From the NCBI GenBank assembly GCA_048217285.1, contig DBFWVW010000109.1, forward strand, positions 1-7,477: DNA of 7,477 nucleotides, in the 5' to 3' direction. Shown here piece after piece: positions 1-7,353 of this stretch (position 1 is its first letter; each line of letters starts with the position of its first letter). Source of the stretch: CAG-103 sp048217285 (GTDB lineage: Bacteria; Bacillota; Clostridia; Oscillospirales; Oscillospiraceae). The notes below the pieces were generated by a model. The model made no database searches. It saw nothing but the letters and a program-made list of their open reading frames with translations, and was not told where the DNA came from. The position numbers and the translations under genes were made by a program.

Positions 1-136
1 ACTGACTTTCTGGCGGACGTATTAGCCCTTGGAGGCTTAGGTCAGACCATTACCCCACTATTCTAACAGTTTAGGCAACGAGATGTCCCATGCCTATGGC
101 TGGCTGCCATAAACCAAGGGGCAAATATATAGTAAC
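1..136. other. Low-G+C flank upstream of hprK, mostly non-coding
   Basis: This stretch is about 51% G+C by hand count and looks unlike the G/C-rich genes that follow. The first forward frame is open from the left edge to a TAA at 64-66 and would give a 21-residue C-terminal tail ending TPLF. Those codons include two TTA, one CTA, GTA and CCA, which the operon avoids, so this is either the end of an unrelated or transferred gene or chance. Bases 67-136 hold no credible reading frame but do hold overlapping inverted repeats. I found no convincing sigma-70 promoter: TATTCT at 59-64 has only a poor -35 partner, TTAGGT at 37-42. I cannot tell whether the operon starts here or is cotranscribed with a gene to the left. 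Confidence 0.5.
69..114 (+). repeat. Overlapping inverted repeats in the hprK leader
   Basis: Two alternative hairpins can be drawn. The long one pairs GTTTAGGCA (69-77) with TGCCATAAAC (105-114), giving nine pairs with one bulged A. The short one pairs TATGGC (95-100) with GCCATA (106-111) perfectly around a five-base loop. They share bases 106-111 and cannot form together. A third pairing, AGGCA (73-77) with TGCCT (91-95), is also possible. No run of T follows, so this is not a classical intrinsic terminator. It could be a leader RNA structure, a protein-binding site or chance. Confidence 0.4.
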
Positions 137-142
137 AGGAGG
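137..142 (+). promoter_or_regulatory. Ribosome binding site of hprK
   Basis: A perfect AGGAGG lies eight bases before the ATG at 151. An in-frame TAA at 133-135 rules out any ATG start further upstream in this frame, so the site and the stop together fix the hprK start. Confidence 0.9.
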
Positions 143-150
143 CGCGCACG

Positions 151-1095
151 ATGGGCGCACCGCATTATACCGTCGCGCTGCAAAAGGTCGCCGCCGAGCA
201 GGGACTGACTGTGCTGCACGCAGCTGCCGACTACACCACGCGCGAGATCCGCACGGCCGACGTCAACCGCCCGGGGTTGCAGCTCGCCGGGTTTTACAAC
301 TACTTCGACCCCGAGCGGCTGCAGATCATCGGCCGCGTCGAGAGCACCTATCTCGAGACGCTCACGCCCGGCCAGCGGCGCGAACGCTTTGAGCAGTTCA
401 TGCGCTACAACATCATTGGCCTCGTCATCTGCCACGGCATGAACCCGTTCCCCGAGTGCCTGGAGATGGCCGAAAAGTACGACCGCAACCTCTTTCTCGT
501 GCGCAAGGATACGTCGGAATTCATGGCCGACCTCATCGCCTCGCTCTCGGGCTATCTCGCCCCGCGCCTGACGCAGCACGGCGTGCTCGTCGAGGTGTTT
601 GGCGAGGGTGTGCTCATCACGGGCGACAGCGGCGTCGGCAAGAGCGAGACGGCGCTCGAGCTCATCAAGCGCGGCCACCGCCTCGTCGCGGACGACGCCG
701 TGGAGATCAAGCGCATCAACCGCACGACGCTCATGGGCTCCGCGCCAGAGATGATCCGCTACTACATGGAGCTGCGCGGCATCGGCGTGATCGACGCGCG
801 GCGCATCTACGGCGTCGGCGCCGTCAAGCCCGAGACGCGCGTGGACCTCGTCGTGCAGCTCGAGCCGTGGGAGGACGGTAAGGCCTACGACCGGCTGGGG
901 CTGACGACGGAATACTGCGAGATCCTCAACGTGCGCGTGCCGTGCGTGACGATCCCGGTCGGGCCGGGCCGCAACCTTGCGGTCATTCTCGAGCTCGCCG
1001 CCATGAACAACCGCCAGAAGGGCATGGGCTTCAACGCGGCGCAGGAGCTCGCGATCGAGCACGACCGCAGCATTGACCTCGGCATCGGGTTCTGA
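151..1095 (+). CDS. hprK: HPr kinase/phosphorylase (HprK)
   Basis: This cytosolic bifunctional enzyme phosphorylates HPr of the sugar phosphotransferase system on its regulatory serine using ATP or pyrophosphate, and also removes that phosphate. Ser-phosphorylated HPr is the CcpA corepressor in carbon catabolite control. The 314 residues match the usual length of about 310. Residues 1-130 form the N-terminal domain and 131-314 the kinase domain. Visible motifs are HGVLVEV with the conserved His143, the P-loop GDSGVGKS at 158-165, the VADDAV segment with acidic D181/D182, the family signature ELRGIGVID at 207-215, and the C-terminal PGRNLAV loop at 272-278. All key residues appear present, so both activities are expected. 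The start is fixed by AGGAGG at 137-142 and an in-frame stop just upstream. It is the first complete gene of the cluster, 20 bases before murB. Identification is secure from family motifs; activity is inferred. Confidence 0.97.
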   Translation: MGAPHYTVALQKVAAEQGLTVLHAAADYTTREIRTADVNRPGLQLAGFYNYFDPERLQIIGRVESTYLETLTPGQRRERFEQFMRYNIIGLVICHGMNPFPECLEMAEKYDRNLFLVRKDTSEFMADLIASLSGYLAPRLTQHGVLVEVFGEGVLITGDSGVGKSETALELIKRGHRLVADDAVEIKRINRTTLMGSAPEMIRYYMELRGIGVIDARRIYGVGAVKPETRVDLVVQLEPWEDGKAYDRLGLTTEYCEILNVRVPCVTIPVGPGRNLAVILELAAMNNRQKGMGFNAAQELAIEHDRSIDLGIGF

Positions 1096-1115
1096 CCCGG
1101 AAAGGACAGCAATTT

Positions 1116-2033
1116 ATGACAAATCTGGACCCCGTTGTCCGGGCGCTGCGTGCGCAGCTGCCGGGCTTGGAGATTTTGGAATACGAACCGATGCGCGCGC
1201 ACTGCTCGTTTCGCATCGGCGGACCGGCGCGCGCGCTCGTGCGCCCCGCGTCCGCGGAGGAGACGGCGGCCGTCTGCCGCATCGTGCGCGAGGGCGGCGC
1301 GCAGCCGCTCATCATCGGCAACGGCACGAACCTGCTCATTACCGACGGGGCAGTCGACCGCATCGTCGTGCAGATGGGCGAGCGCATGGCGGACGTGACG
1401 TGCGCGGACGAGACACACCTGTGCGCGGGCGCGGGCATCCCGCTCGCGCGGCTGGCGCAGGCGGCGCTGGGCTATGGCCTCGCGGGGCTGGAGTTTGCCC
1501 ACGGCATCCCCGGGTCGCTGGGCGGCGCGGTGTCGATGAACGCGGGCGCTTACGGCGGCGAGATGAAGGACGTCGTCGTCTCAACGCGCTACCTGGACAG
1601 GGAGCTGAACCTGCGTGAGGCCGTGGGCGCGGAGCACGCGTTCGGCTACCGGCACAGCGTGTTTTCCGACACGGACTGTGTCGTGCTCGGCAGCACGCTC
1701 ACGCTCACGCCGGACGACCCGGCAGCCATTCAGGCGCGTATGCGCGACCTGAGCGAGCGCCGCCGCAGCCGCCAGCCGCTGGAGCTGCCGAGCGCCGGCA
1801 GCACGTTCAAGCGTCCCGTGGGCGGCTACGCCGCCGCGCTCATCGATCAGGCCGGGCTCAAGGGCTACGCTGTCGGCGGCGCGCAGGTGAGCGAGAAGCA
1901 CGCGGGCTTCGTCGTCAACCGCGGCGGCGCCACATTTGACGATGTGCTGCGGCTCATGGACCACATCCGCAGCGAGGTGCTGCGCACGTCCGGCGTGGAG
2001 CTCGAGCCGGAAGTGAAGGTCATCCGGGGGTGA
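1116..2033 (+). CDS. murB: UDP-N-acetylenolpyruvoylglucosamine reductase (MurB)
   Basis: MurB is a cytosolic FAD enzyme. It uses NADPH to reduce UDP-GlcNAc-enolpyruvate to UDP-MurNAc, the second committed step of peptidoglycan precursor synthesis. At 305 residues it fits the shorter type II MurB of Firmicutes. The FAD-binding half contains the SFRIGGPA motif at 31-38, IIGNGTNLLI at 66-75 and the glycine-rich HGIPGSLGGAVSMNAGAYGG at 129-148. The substrate half carries YRHS with Arg179, the PSAGSTFK motif with the proton-donor Ser229, and the C-terminal EPEV motif (297-300) with the catalytic glutamate. No active-site residue looks missing. GGAAAGGA at 1099-1106 lies nine bases before the ATG. 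It follows hprK by 20 bases and precedes rapZ by four, so it is almost certainly cotranscribed. A single TCA serine codon at 1578-1580 is a rarity in this operon. Confidence 0.97.
   Translation: MTNLDPVVRALRAQLPGLEILEYEPMRAHCSFRIGGPARALVRPASAEETAAVCRIVREGGAQPLIIGNGTNLLITDGAVDRIVVQMGERMADVTCADETHLCAGAGIPLARLAQAALGYGLAGLEFAHGIPGSLGGAVSMNAGAYGGEMKDVVVSTRYLDRELNLREAVGAEHAFGYRHSVFSDTDCVVLGSTLTLTPDDPAAIQARMRDLSERRRSRQPLELPSAGSTFKRPVGGYAAALIDQAGLKGYAVGGAQVSEKHAGFVVNRGGATFDDVLRLMDHIRSEVLRTSGVELEPEVKVIRG
2026..2033 (+). promoter_or_regulatory. rapZ ribosome binding site overlapping the murB stop
   Basis: The rapZ ATG at 2038 follows the murB TGA by four bases. The only purine-rich candidate is GGGGGTGA, which contains the murB stop codon itself and sits four bases from the start, closer than usual. 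This arrangement suggests translational coupling, with ribosomes finishing murB re-initiating at rapZ. Confidence 0.55.
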
Positions 2034-2037
2034 CGGA

Positions 2038-2901
2038 ATGGAATTTCTGATCGTATCGGGCCTGTCCGGCGGCGGCAAGAGCCGCGCGGCCGACGTGCTG
2101 GAGGATCTGGACTTTTACTGCGTGGACAATCTGCCGGTGGCACTGCTGACGCGGTTTGCCGAGCTGTGCCTTGCCACGCGCGGAAGATATGAAAAGGTCG
2201 CGCTCGTGACGGACATCCGCAGCCAGGAGAGCTTTTCCGAGCTCTTTGCCGCGCTCGGCGAGCTGGCAAACATGGGCGTGAATTACCGCATTTTGTTCGT
2301 CGAGGCGTCGGAGAGCGCCATTGTGCGCCGCTACAAGGAGTCGCGCCGGCCGCATCCGCTGCAGGCCGAGAGCGGCTGCTCCCTGCCCGAGGCCGTGCGC
2401 CGCGAGAGCGAGCTGCTCGCCCCCGTGCGTGAGCGCGCCGACTATGTCATCAACACGACGGGCCTCACGCTCGCCATGCTGCAAAAGCGCATCTGCGAGT
2501 ATTTTGCCGACGGCGGCACCCGGCGCGATATTCTTATCAACGTCGTGGCGTTCGGCTTCAAGTACGGCATCCCGATCGACGCCGACCTCGTGTTCGACGT
2601 GCGCTTCCTGCCGAACCCGTTTTATGTCGAAAAGCTCCGTCCCATGAGCGGCATGGACGCCGAGGTGCAGGAATACGTCCTGCGCAGCGACGTGGCGAAG
2701 AATTTTCTCGCCAAGCTCACCGGCATGATCGACTTTCTCCTGCCGCAGTACGCCGCCGAGGGGCGCTACGCGCTCACGATCGGCATCGGCTGCACCGGCG
2801 GCCAGCACCGCAGCGTGGCCGTGGCCAAGGCGCTGACGGATTATCTCGCCGCGCGCGACGCCAACGTCCGCCTGCGCAACCGGGATTTCCCCAAGACCTG
2901 A
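2038..2901 (+). CDS. rapZ: RapZ/YvcJ nucleotide-binding regulatory protein
   Basis: This is a P-loop protein of the RapZ (YvcJ, formerly UPF0042) family, 287 residues long, the normal length. In Escherichia coli RapZ binds the small RNA GlmZ and senses glucosamine-6-phosphate. In Bacillus subtilis YvcJ binds and hydrolyses nucleotide and affects competence. The role in clostridia is not settled, so a sugar-nucleotide or RNA-linked role is inference. The N-terminal ATPase-like domain shows the P-loop GLSGGGKS at 8-15, the family motif CVDNLP at 28-33 and a Walker-B-like LVTDIRS with Asp59. RRYKESRRPHPL follows at 97-108. The C-terminal domain shows AFGFKYG at 171-177, DVRFLPNPF at 187-195 and the invariant IGCTGGQHRSV at 250-260. 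The P-loop has GGG where many relatives have GAG, a mild change. The neighbours murB and whiA are the usual ones, but yvcK is missing after it. Confidence 0.95.
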   Translation: MEFLIVSGLSGGGKSRAADVLEDLDFYCVDNLPVALLTRFAELCLATRGRYEKVALVTDIRSQESFSELFAALGELANMGVNYRILFVEASESAIVRRYKESRRPHPLQAESGCSLPEAVRRESELLAPVRERADYVINTTGLTLAMLQKRICEYFADGGTRRDILINVVAFGFKYGIPIDADLVFDVRFLPNPFYVEKLRPMSGMDAEVQEYVLRSDVAKNFLAKLTGMIDFLLPQYAAEGRYALTIGIGCTGGQHRSVAVAKALTDYLAARDANVRLRNRDFPKT

Positions 2902-2914
2902 GCGGAGGCGCGCC

Positions 2915-3814
2915 ATGTCCTTTGCATCCGATGTCAAAAACGAGCTGTGCCGCGTGCCGCTCAATCGCCACTGCTGCGCCGTGGCCGAGGCCTACGGCGT
3001 GCTGCTGTACTGCCACACGTTCACGACGCGCGAGATCCGCATCGTCACGGCGTGCGACGCGCTGGCTGAGCGCCTGCCGAAGCTGTTTCGCCGCGCGTTC
3101 GGCACGCACTTTGCCCTGCCCGCCGCTGAAAAGACCGGCGGCCGCCATGTGCTGACCATCACCGACCGCGCCGTCATCGAGACGGTGTTTGCCGCCTTCG
3201 GCGCCGACCTCTCGCGCACGGTCGCGCACCATATCAACCTCGCCGTGCTCGAAAACGACTGCTGTAAGGCGTCGTTCCTGCGGGGGGCATTTCTCGCCGG
3301 CGGCAGCGTGACCGACCCGAGCAAGAACTACCATCTCGAGCTCATCACGGCGCACGCAAGCGTCAGCCGCGAGACGGCCGCCCTGCTCACGGAGCTGGGC
3401 TTTGCCGCGCGCAGCATCGACCGCGGCGCCAACACCGTGCTCTATTTTAAAAAGTCCGAGGCCATCGAGGACTTTCTGACCAAGATCGGCGCGCCCTGCG
3501 CCGCCATGGACATCATGTCCGCCAAGGTGGAGAAGTCCATGAACAACTCCATCAACCGCAAGGTCAACTGCGATACTGCCAACGCCGACAAGGTCGTCGC
3601 CGCGGCGCAGGAGCAGATCGACGCCATCCGCCGCATCGAGCGCGACTACGGGCTCGACGTGCTGCCGGAAAAGCTGCAGAGCGCGGCGCTGCTGCGCATT
3701 GCCAATCCCGAGGCAAGCCTTGCCGACCTCGCCATGCTCTCGTACCCGCCGGTGACGAAGAGCTGCCTGAACTACCGGCTGAAAAAACTCATGGAATTTC
3801 ACATGGACGACTGA
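2915..3814 (+). CDS. whiA: WhiA DNA-binding protein
   Basis: WhiA joins an N-terminal domain related to LAGLIDADG homing endonucleases, without nuclease activity, to a C-terminal helix-turn-helix. In Streptomyces it is a sporulation regulator. In Bacillus subtilis it binds DNA and affects cell division and chromosome segregation. Here the 299 residues are slightly short of the usual 310-330. The degenerate LAGLIDADG segment is FLRGAFLAGGSVTDP at 121-135, followed by YHLEL. The linker motif NRKVNCDTANADK lies at 214-226. The C-terminal helix-turn-helix starts at LPEKL (250-254) and continues through NPEASLADLA to PPVTKSCLNYRLKKL at 278-292. The recognition-helix region reads KSCLNYR where I recall KSGVNHR as typical, a modest divergence. 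GGAGG at 2904-2908 sits six bases before the ATG, 13 bases after rapZ. Cotranscription with rapZ is the family norm. Target genes cannot be read from this window. Confidence 0.95.
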   Translation: MSFASDVKNELCRVPLNRHCCAVAEAYGVLLYCHTFTTREIRIVTACDALAERLPKLFRRAFGTHFALPAAEKTGGRHVLTITDRAVIETVFAAFGADLSRTVAHHINLAVLENDCCKASFLRGAFLAGGSVTDPSKNYHLELITAHASVSRETAALLTELGFAARSIDRGANTVLYFKKSEAIEDFLTKIGAPCAAMDIMSAKVEKSMNNSINRKVNCDTANADKVVAAAQEQIDAIRRIERDYGLDVLPEKLQSAALLRIANPEASLADLAMLSYPPVTKSCLNYRLKKLMEFHMDD

Positions 3815-3826
3815 AAGGAACGCACG

Positions 3827-6800
3827 ATGGGGTTTGCACACCTGCACGTACATAGTGAATACAGCCTGCTCGACGGCGCGTGCCGCATCGGGCCGCTCAT
3901 TGAGCGCGCCCGCGAGCTGGGCCAGACCGCGCTGGCAATCACCGACCACGGTGTCATGTACGGCGCGGTCGCTTTTTACAAGGCGGCCGTCGCCGCCGGC
4001 ATCCGGCCGATCATCGGCTGCGAGGTCTATGTCGCCCCGCGCGGCATGACCGACCGCGTCCACGGTGTGGACGATGCGTATACGCACCTCGTGCTGCTCT
4101 GCCGCGACGAGACGGGCTACCACAACCTGTGCTACCTCGTGTCGGCCGCGTTTGAGCGCGGGTTTTACGGCAAGCCGCGCATCGACTGGCCGCTGCTGCA
4201 CCGTCACGCCGAGGGGCTCATCTGTCTGAGCGGCTGCGTCGCGGGCGACATTCCGCGCGCGATCCTGCGCGGCGATTATGACGCTGCCAAGGCGCGCGCC
4301 GTGGAGCTGCAGGAGCTGTTCGGCGAGGGGAACTTCTACCTCGAGCTGCAAAACCACCACATGACCGACGAGGCGCGCGTGCGCGCGGCGCTGCTGCGCA
4401 TCCACCGCGAGACGGGCATCCCCCTCGCGGCGACGAACGACGTGCACTACATTAAAAAGCAGGACGCCTACGATCAGGACGTGCTGCTGTGCATCCAGAC
4501 CGGCCAGACGCTCGACAGTCCGGACCGGCTGCGCTTTCCGAACGATGCGTTTTACCTCAAGAGTGAGGCCGAGATGCGCGCGCTCTTTGACGAATATCCC
4601 GACGCGGTGGAAAACACGCAGCGCATCGCAGACCGGTGTCATTTTGACTTCACGTTCGGCCACTACCACCTGCCGCGTTTTTTGCTGCCGGAGGGGGAGA
4701 CGGACGCGGACGCCTATCTCACGAAGCTGTGCGAGCGCGGTTTCACCCGGCGCTACGGCGACCGGCCGGAGGTGCACAGGCGGCTGGACTATGAGCTGGA
4801 CATGATCCGGCGCATGGGCTTTGTGGACTACTTTCTCATCGTGAGCGATTTCATCGCCTACGCCAAGGGGCAGCACATCCCCGTCGGCCCCGGGCGCGGC
4901 AGTGCGGCCGGCAGCGTCGTGTCCTACTGCCTGGGCATCACGGATGTCGACCCCGTGCAGTATAACCTCTACTTCGAGCGCTTTCTCAACCCGGAGCGCG
5001 TGAGTATGCCGGATATCGACGTGGACTTCTGCGTGCAGCGGCGCGGGGAAGTGATCGACTACGTCATCCGCAAATACGGCGCCGACCACGTGGCGCAGAT
5101 CGTCACCTTCGGCACCATGGCCGCGCGCGCGGCCGTGCGCGACGTCGGCCGGGTCATGAACCTGACCTACGCCGAGACCGACGCCGTGGCCAAGGCCATC
5201 CCCGGCGGCATCAACACCACGCTCGACGAGGCGCTGCAGCAGTCGCAGACGCTGCGCGCGATGTATGACGGCGACGACCGGCTGCACCAGCTCATCGACA
5301 CGGCCCGCGCCATCGAGGGGATGCCGCGGCACGCGTCCACGCACGCGGCGGGCGTGGTCATCACGGAGCAGCCGGTGTATGCCTACGTGCCGCTGGCGAG
5401 CAACGACGGCGCGCTCGTGTGCCAGTTTCAGATGACGACGCTCGAGGAGCTCGGCCTGCTGAAGATGGACTTTCTCGGCCTGCGCAACCTCACCGTGCTC
5501 GAGGACGCGGCGCGGCAGGTGCGCCGCCGCGAGCCGGGATTTCAGGTCGAGCACATCCCGCTCGACGATCCGAAAACATTTGATATGCTCGCCGCCGGGC
5601 GCACCGTCGGCGTGTTCCAGCTCGAGAGCGCGGGCATCACGGCCGTGTGCATGGGCCTGCGCCCGCGCAGCATCGAGGACATCACCGCCGTGATCGCGCT
5701 CTACCGCCCCGGGCCGATGGAGAGCATCCCGCGCTTTCTCGCCTGCTCGGCGCACCCGGAGCGCATCACCTACAAGCACCCCCTGCTCGAGCCGATCCTC
5801 GCCGTGACTTACGGCTGCATCGTCTATCAGGAGCAGGTCATTGAGATCTTCCGGCAGCTGGCCGGGTTCTCGCTCGGCCAGGCGGACATGATCCGCCGCG
5901 CCATGTCCAAGAAAAAGGAGGCCGTCATCACGGCCGAGCGCGCCGCCTTCGTGCACGGCGACCCGGAGCGCGGCATCCCCGGCGCGGTGGCCAGGGGCGT
6001 GCCGGAGCAGACCGCCAATGACATCTATGACGAGATCCTCGCCTTCGCGAGCTACGCCTTCAACAAGGCGCACGCGGTTTCCTACGCCATCGTGTCCTAC
6101 CGCACGGCGTATATGAAGCGCAACTATCCGCATGAATATATGGCGGCGCTGCTGACCTCCGTGCTCGACAACACGCCGAAGGTCACGGAGTACATCGCCG
6201 AGTGCCGCGAGCTGGGCATCCGCCTGTTGCCGCCGGACATCAACGCGTCTGACGCGGACTTCACCGTCGAGGGCAATGACCTGCGCTTCGGCCTTGTGGC
6301 CATCAAGGGCGTGGGGCGCGGGCTGATCCAGGCGCTCATGCGCGAGCGGGAGATCGGCGGACCGTTCACGGCGTTTGACGAATTCTGCCGCCGCATGAAC
6401 GGGCACGACCTCAACCGCCGCGCCGCCGAGAGCCTCATCCGCGCCGGGTGCTTTGACCGCATGGGCTACAAGCGCAAGGCGCTCATGCAGTCGGTCGACC
6501 GCGTGCTGGGCGGCGCCGCGAGCGAGAGCCGCATGAATCTCACCGGCCAGATGAACCTCTTCAGCGCGCCGGACGACGGGGGAGCGCCCGCCGACACGAC
6601 GCAGCTCGTGCTGCCGGACGTGGAGGAGTTCACGCGCGCGGAGCTCATGGCCATGGAGCGCGAGACGACCGGGCTCTACCTCACCGGCCACCCGATGGAC
6701 GATTACCGCGCGCTCGCGCAGCAGGCCAAGGCCGCACCCATGGGTGACATTCTCGCGAGCTTTCACGCCCCGGCCACCGCCGCGCACCGCTACCGCGACG

Positions 6801-7342
6801 GGCAGCGCGTCGTGCTTGCCGGTATCTGCACCGCCAGCCGCGAGCGCGCCACGCGCAAGAATACCCGCATGGCCTACCTCCAGCTCGAGGACGACGGCGG
6901 CAGCATGGAGGTGCTCGTGTTTTCGCCGGCGCTCGATACCTGCCGCGACCTGCTCGCGCAGGAAAACCCCGCGCTGTTCGTATCCGGGCGCATCTCGACG
7001 CGCGACGAATCCGACCCCCAGCTCGTGGCGGACAAGGTCCTGCCGCTGACCGAGCAGGGGCTCGAGACCCTGCGCACGCCGCCGCGCCGTGATCCGCCGC
7101 CCCGGCCCGAGCCGCCGAAGCGGCACCGCCTCTGGGTGCGGCTGCCGGATTCCGGGCACCCCGCGCTCAAGCGCATAGAGCTAATCCTGAAAATGTTCCC
7201 CGGCGACGAGCAGCTCGTGCTCGTGTTCGAGGACACCGGCAAGCGCGCCGCCGCCCGCTGCGTCGTGCACCCCGCGCTCGTCGAGGAGCTGCGCGAGCTC
7301 GCCGGGCCGGGCAATGTCGCCGTCACGGAGGAGAAGATGTAG
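3827..7342 (+). CDS. dnaE: DNA polymerase III alpha subunit (DnaE)
   Basis: This is a C-family replicative DNA polymerase of 1171 residues, normal length with no intein. Firmicutes usually pair DnaE with PolC, DnaE extending primers. The PHP domain (about 1-210) keeps its likely metal ligands: H5 and H7, D40 and H41, E66, C137, H177/H178, D205 and H207. The palm contains GPGRGSAAGS at 354-363, the catalytic pair D396 and D398 in PDIDVDF, and the third aspartate D548 in KMDFLGLR. Helix-hairpin-helix repeats follow (about 800-880, AIKGVG at 825-830). QMNLF at 908-912 fits the beta-clamp-binding consensus. An OB fold spans about 992-1075, then a Pro/Arg-rich linker (1083-1099) and the family's small C-terminal domain with FEDTGKR at 1134-1140. 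AAAGGAA at 3814-3820 precedes the ATG by six bases. The C-terminus looks natural although an insertion sequence begins three bases past the stop. Confidence 0.98.
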   Translation: MGFAHLHVHSEYSLLDGACRIGPLIERARELGQTALAITDHGVMYGAVAFYKAAVAAGIRPIIGCEVYVAPRGMTDRVHGVDDAYTHLVLLCRDETGYHNLCYLVSAAFERGFYGKPRIDWPLLHRHAEGLICLSGCVAGDIPRAILRGDYDAAKARAVELQELFGEGNFYLELQNHHMTDEARVRAALLRIHRETGIPLAATNDVHYIKKQDAYDQDVLLCIQTGQTLDSPDRLRFPNDAFYLKSEAEMRALFDEYPDAVENTQRIADRCHFDFTFGHYHLPRFLLPEGETDADAYLTKLCERGFTRRYGDRPEVHRRLDYELDMIRRMGFVDYFLIVSDFIAYAKGQHIPVGPGRGSAAGSVVSYCLGITDVDPVQYNLYFERFLNPERVSMPDIDVDFCVQRRGEVIDYVIRKYGADHVAQIVTFGTMAARAAVRDVGRVMNLTYAETDAVAKAIPGGINTTLDEALQQSQTLRAMYDGDDRLHQLIDTARAIEGMPRHASTHAAGVVITEQPVYAYVPLASNDGALVCQFQMTTLEELGLLKMDFLGLRNLTVLEDAARQVRRREPGFQVEHIPLDDPKTFDMLAAGRTVGVFQLESAGITAVCMGLRPRSIEDITAVIALYRPGPMESIPRFLACSAHPERITYKHPLLEPILAVTYGCIVYQEQVIEIFRQLAGFSLGQADMIRRAMSKKKEAVITAERAAFVHGDPERGIPGAVARGVPEQTANDIYDEILAFASYAFNKAHAVSYAIVSYRTAYMKRNYPHEYMAALLTSVLDNTPKVTEYIAECRELGIRLLPPDINASDADFTVEGNDLRFGLVAIKGVGRGLIQALMREREIGGPFTAFDEFCRRMNGHDLNRRAAESLIRAGCFDRMGYKRKALMQSVDRVLGGAASESRMNLTGQMNLFSAPDDGGAPADTTQLVLPDVEEFTRAELMAMERETTGLYLTGHPMDDYRALAQQAKAAPMGDILASFHAPATAAHRYRDGQRVVLAGICTASRERATRKNTRMAYLQLEDDGGSMEVLVFSPALDTCRDLLAQENPALFVSGRISTRDESDPQLVADKVLPLTEQGLETLRTPPRRDPPPRPEPPKRHRLWVRLPDSGHPALKRIELILKMFPGDEQLVLVFEDTGKRAAARCVVHPALVEELRELAGPGNVAVTEEKM

Positions 7343-7353
7343 GTTTGTCAAAC
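7343..7353. repeat. Palindrome GTTTGTCAAAC at the dnaE/IS junction
   Basis: GTTTG and CAAAC form perfect five-base arms around a single T directly after the dnaE stop. The right half belongs to the probable insertion sequence tip and the left three bases to the flank. It could be a by-product of the insertion site or a small operator-like site. Confidence 0.4.

Noticed and set aside
37..64. Sigma-70-like promoter, TTAGGT and TATTCT with 16-base spacing
   Set aside because: The -35 element matches the consensus poorly and nothing else supports it; TATATA at 126-131 has no -35 partner and lies too close to the ribosome binding site.
94..1062. A 322-codon minus-strand frame under hprK
   Set aside because: It has the same codon-register origin. 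HprK on the plus strand has full family motifs and a perfect ribosome binding site.
3275..3319. LAGLIDADG-like motif as a homing endonuclease or intein
   Set aside because: The motif is the degenerate, non-catalytic version characteristic of WhiA, within an ordinary full-length WhiA.
2774..7159. A 1461-codon open frame on the minus strand under rapZ, whiA and dnaE
   Set aside because: It is in codon register with whiA and dnaE and is open only because those genes lack TTA, CTA and TCA. The product is dominated by His, Arg, Val, Ala and Asp with no recognisable domain, as expected of a shadow frame.
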